From Dyadobacter linearis (GTDB lineage Bacteria; Bacteroidota; Bacteroidia; Cytophagales; Spirosomataceae), in contig NZ_CAJRAU010000004.1 in NCBI RefSeq assembly GCF_907165045.1, positions 124,001 to 188,000 of the forward strand: a DNA stretch of 64,000 nt, read 5' to 3'. Positions 63,431 to 64,000 of the stretch are shown here, piece after piece (the stretch's first letter is position 1; every line of letters begins with the position of its first letter). Below the pieces are notes generated by a model. It made no database searches and was not told where the DNA came from. It was given only the letters and a program-made list of their open reading frames with translations. Both the position numbers and the translations under genes were made by a program.

Positions 63431-64000
63431 ATGAACAAATCTGCGATTGTAATCGGAGCGGGCATTGTCGGGCTGGCTACTGCCCGTGCACTGGCTGTGA
63501 GAGGCTATCAGGTAACAGTGATCGAAAGGTCTTCCAAAGCAGTGGGCGCTTCGATCCGGAATTTCGGAATGGTGTGGCCGATCGGGCAGCCGGAAGGAAA
63601 GCTTTACGAACGCGCATTGCACGCCAAAAGCATCTGGAAAGAGGTACTGGCCGGCGCAAAATGCTGGTCGCAGGAAGCGGGCAGCCTGCATATGGCGTAT
63701 CATAATGATGAAAAAGAAGTAATACAGCAATTCGTGGAAGTGAGCGGATACCGTCCTGTCAGTTTTCTGAATGCTGCCGAAACGCTTGAAAGATCGCCGG
63801 CGGTAAATGGAAGCGGTCTGCTCGGTTCTTTGTATTCAGAAGACGAGATGATTGTGGATCCGAGAGAGGCGATCGCCGCAATACCAGGTTACCTCGAAGC
63901 TACCCAGGGCATTACATTTATCTGGAACACAGCGATTTCGGAGATCAATTTTCCGCAGGCAGTATCAGGAACCAAAAGCTGGTCGGCGGATGAAATATAT
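63431..64000 (+). CDS. FAD-dependent oxidoreductase of the phosphonate type (TIGR03364-like), cut by the window edge
   Basis: The first 190 residues of a DAO-family flavoprotein: FAD loop SAIVIGAGIVGLATARALAV, then VGASIRNFGMVWPIGQPEGK, a segment characteristic of the oxidoreductases that accompany PhnX-like hydrolases. Relatives oxidise aminophosphonates such as N-methyl-2-aminoethylphosphonate, giving phosphonoacetaldehyde for the HAD enzyme encoded 30 bp upstream. The C-terminal half lies outside the window. Confidence 0.87.
   Translation, partial: MNKSAIVIGAGIVGLATARALAVRGYQVTVIERSSKAVGASIRNFGMVWPIGQPEGKLYERALHAKSIWKEVLAGAKCWSQEAGSLHMAYHNDEKEVIQQFVEVSGYRPVSFLNAAETLERSPAVNGSGLLGSLYSEDEMIVDPREAIAAIPGYLEATQGITFIWNTAISEINFPQAVSGTKSWSADEIY

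Overview
The window looks like a chromosomal segment of a Bacteroidota bacterium of the order Cytophagales; Dyadobacter or a close relative is my best guess from gene content, not from a database search. Supporting signs are the fused aspartate kinase-homoserine dehydrogenase, TlpA-type thioredoxins with long N-terminal regions, a TonB receptor with an N-terminal carboxypeptidase-like segment, a copper regulator fusing a metal-binding segment to an AraC HTH, promoters of the TTTG / TAnnTTTG type, few visible Shine-Dalgarno sequences, and moderate GC content. Most of it is core metabolism with several accessory islands.

Layout. 1-7.5 kb: a TolC / RND permease / periplasmic adaptor efflux operon (minus strand), divergent from a two-component system; the permease and adaptor share one reading frame with no stop between them. 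7.5-13.3 kb: a degenerate thioredoxin-like lipid-facing or periplasmic protein, a large FAD/Fe-S dehydrogenase, and a small outer-membrane barrel. 13.4-18 kb: thrA and thrB with an MNT-HEPN toxin-antitoxin pair lodged between them in a tightly coupled operon, then an IscA-type protein. 18.1-20.5 kb: a sugar nucleotidyltransferase, a 730-bp array of REP-like palindromes, and an SGNH hydrolase. 20.5-25 kb: modCBA, divergent from an aminotransferase-tyrA pair. 25.2-27.1 kb: two L,D-transpeptidase-type genes that overlap tail to tail. 27.4-31.9 kb: surface-polysaccharide genes. 32 kb: tRNA-Arg(CCT) followed by a broken tRNA-Arg copy interleaved with a palindrome. 32.2-38.4 kb: hflX, a MATE exporter, and a sulfur module (CstB-like persulfide dioxygenase, two YeeE halves) carrying an inserted PIN toxin-antitoxin pair.

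39.2-47.3 kb is a one-directional copper-handling island: copA, a copper chaperone, a Cys-rich small protein, a TonB receptor, a Cys-containing AraC regulator, a metal-binding lipoprotein, an HMA protein and a His/Met-rich outer-membrane protein. Together with the efflux operon at the left edge it suggests strong metal-stress capacity. 47.5-58.1 kb is mostly housekeeping (lactonase, TlpA, YdcF, pfkA, YfhO operon, bacillithiol-type DinB, NAD-binding oxidoreductase). 58.1-61.7 kb is accessory: a Fic protein with an ordered repeat operator upstream, unknown proteins, two further REP-like palindromes, and a Panacea-domain antitoxin next to a two-helix membrane protein, which I regard as the best candidate for a little-described system. 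61.9-64 kb: an XRE-cupin regulator, a phosphonatase-like HAD hydrolase and a FAD oxidoreductase cut by the window edge, probably for aminophosphonate breakdown.
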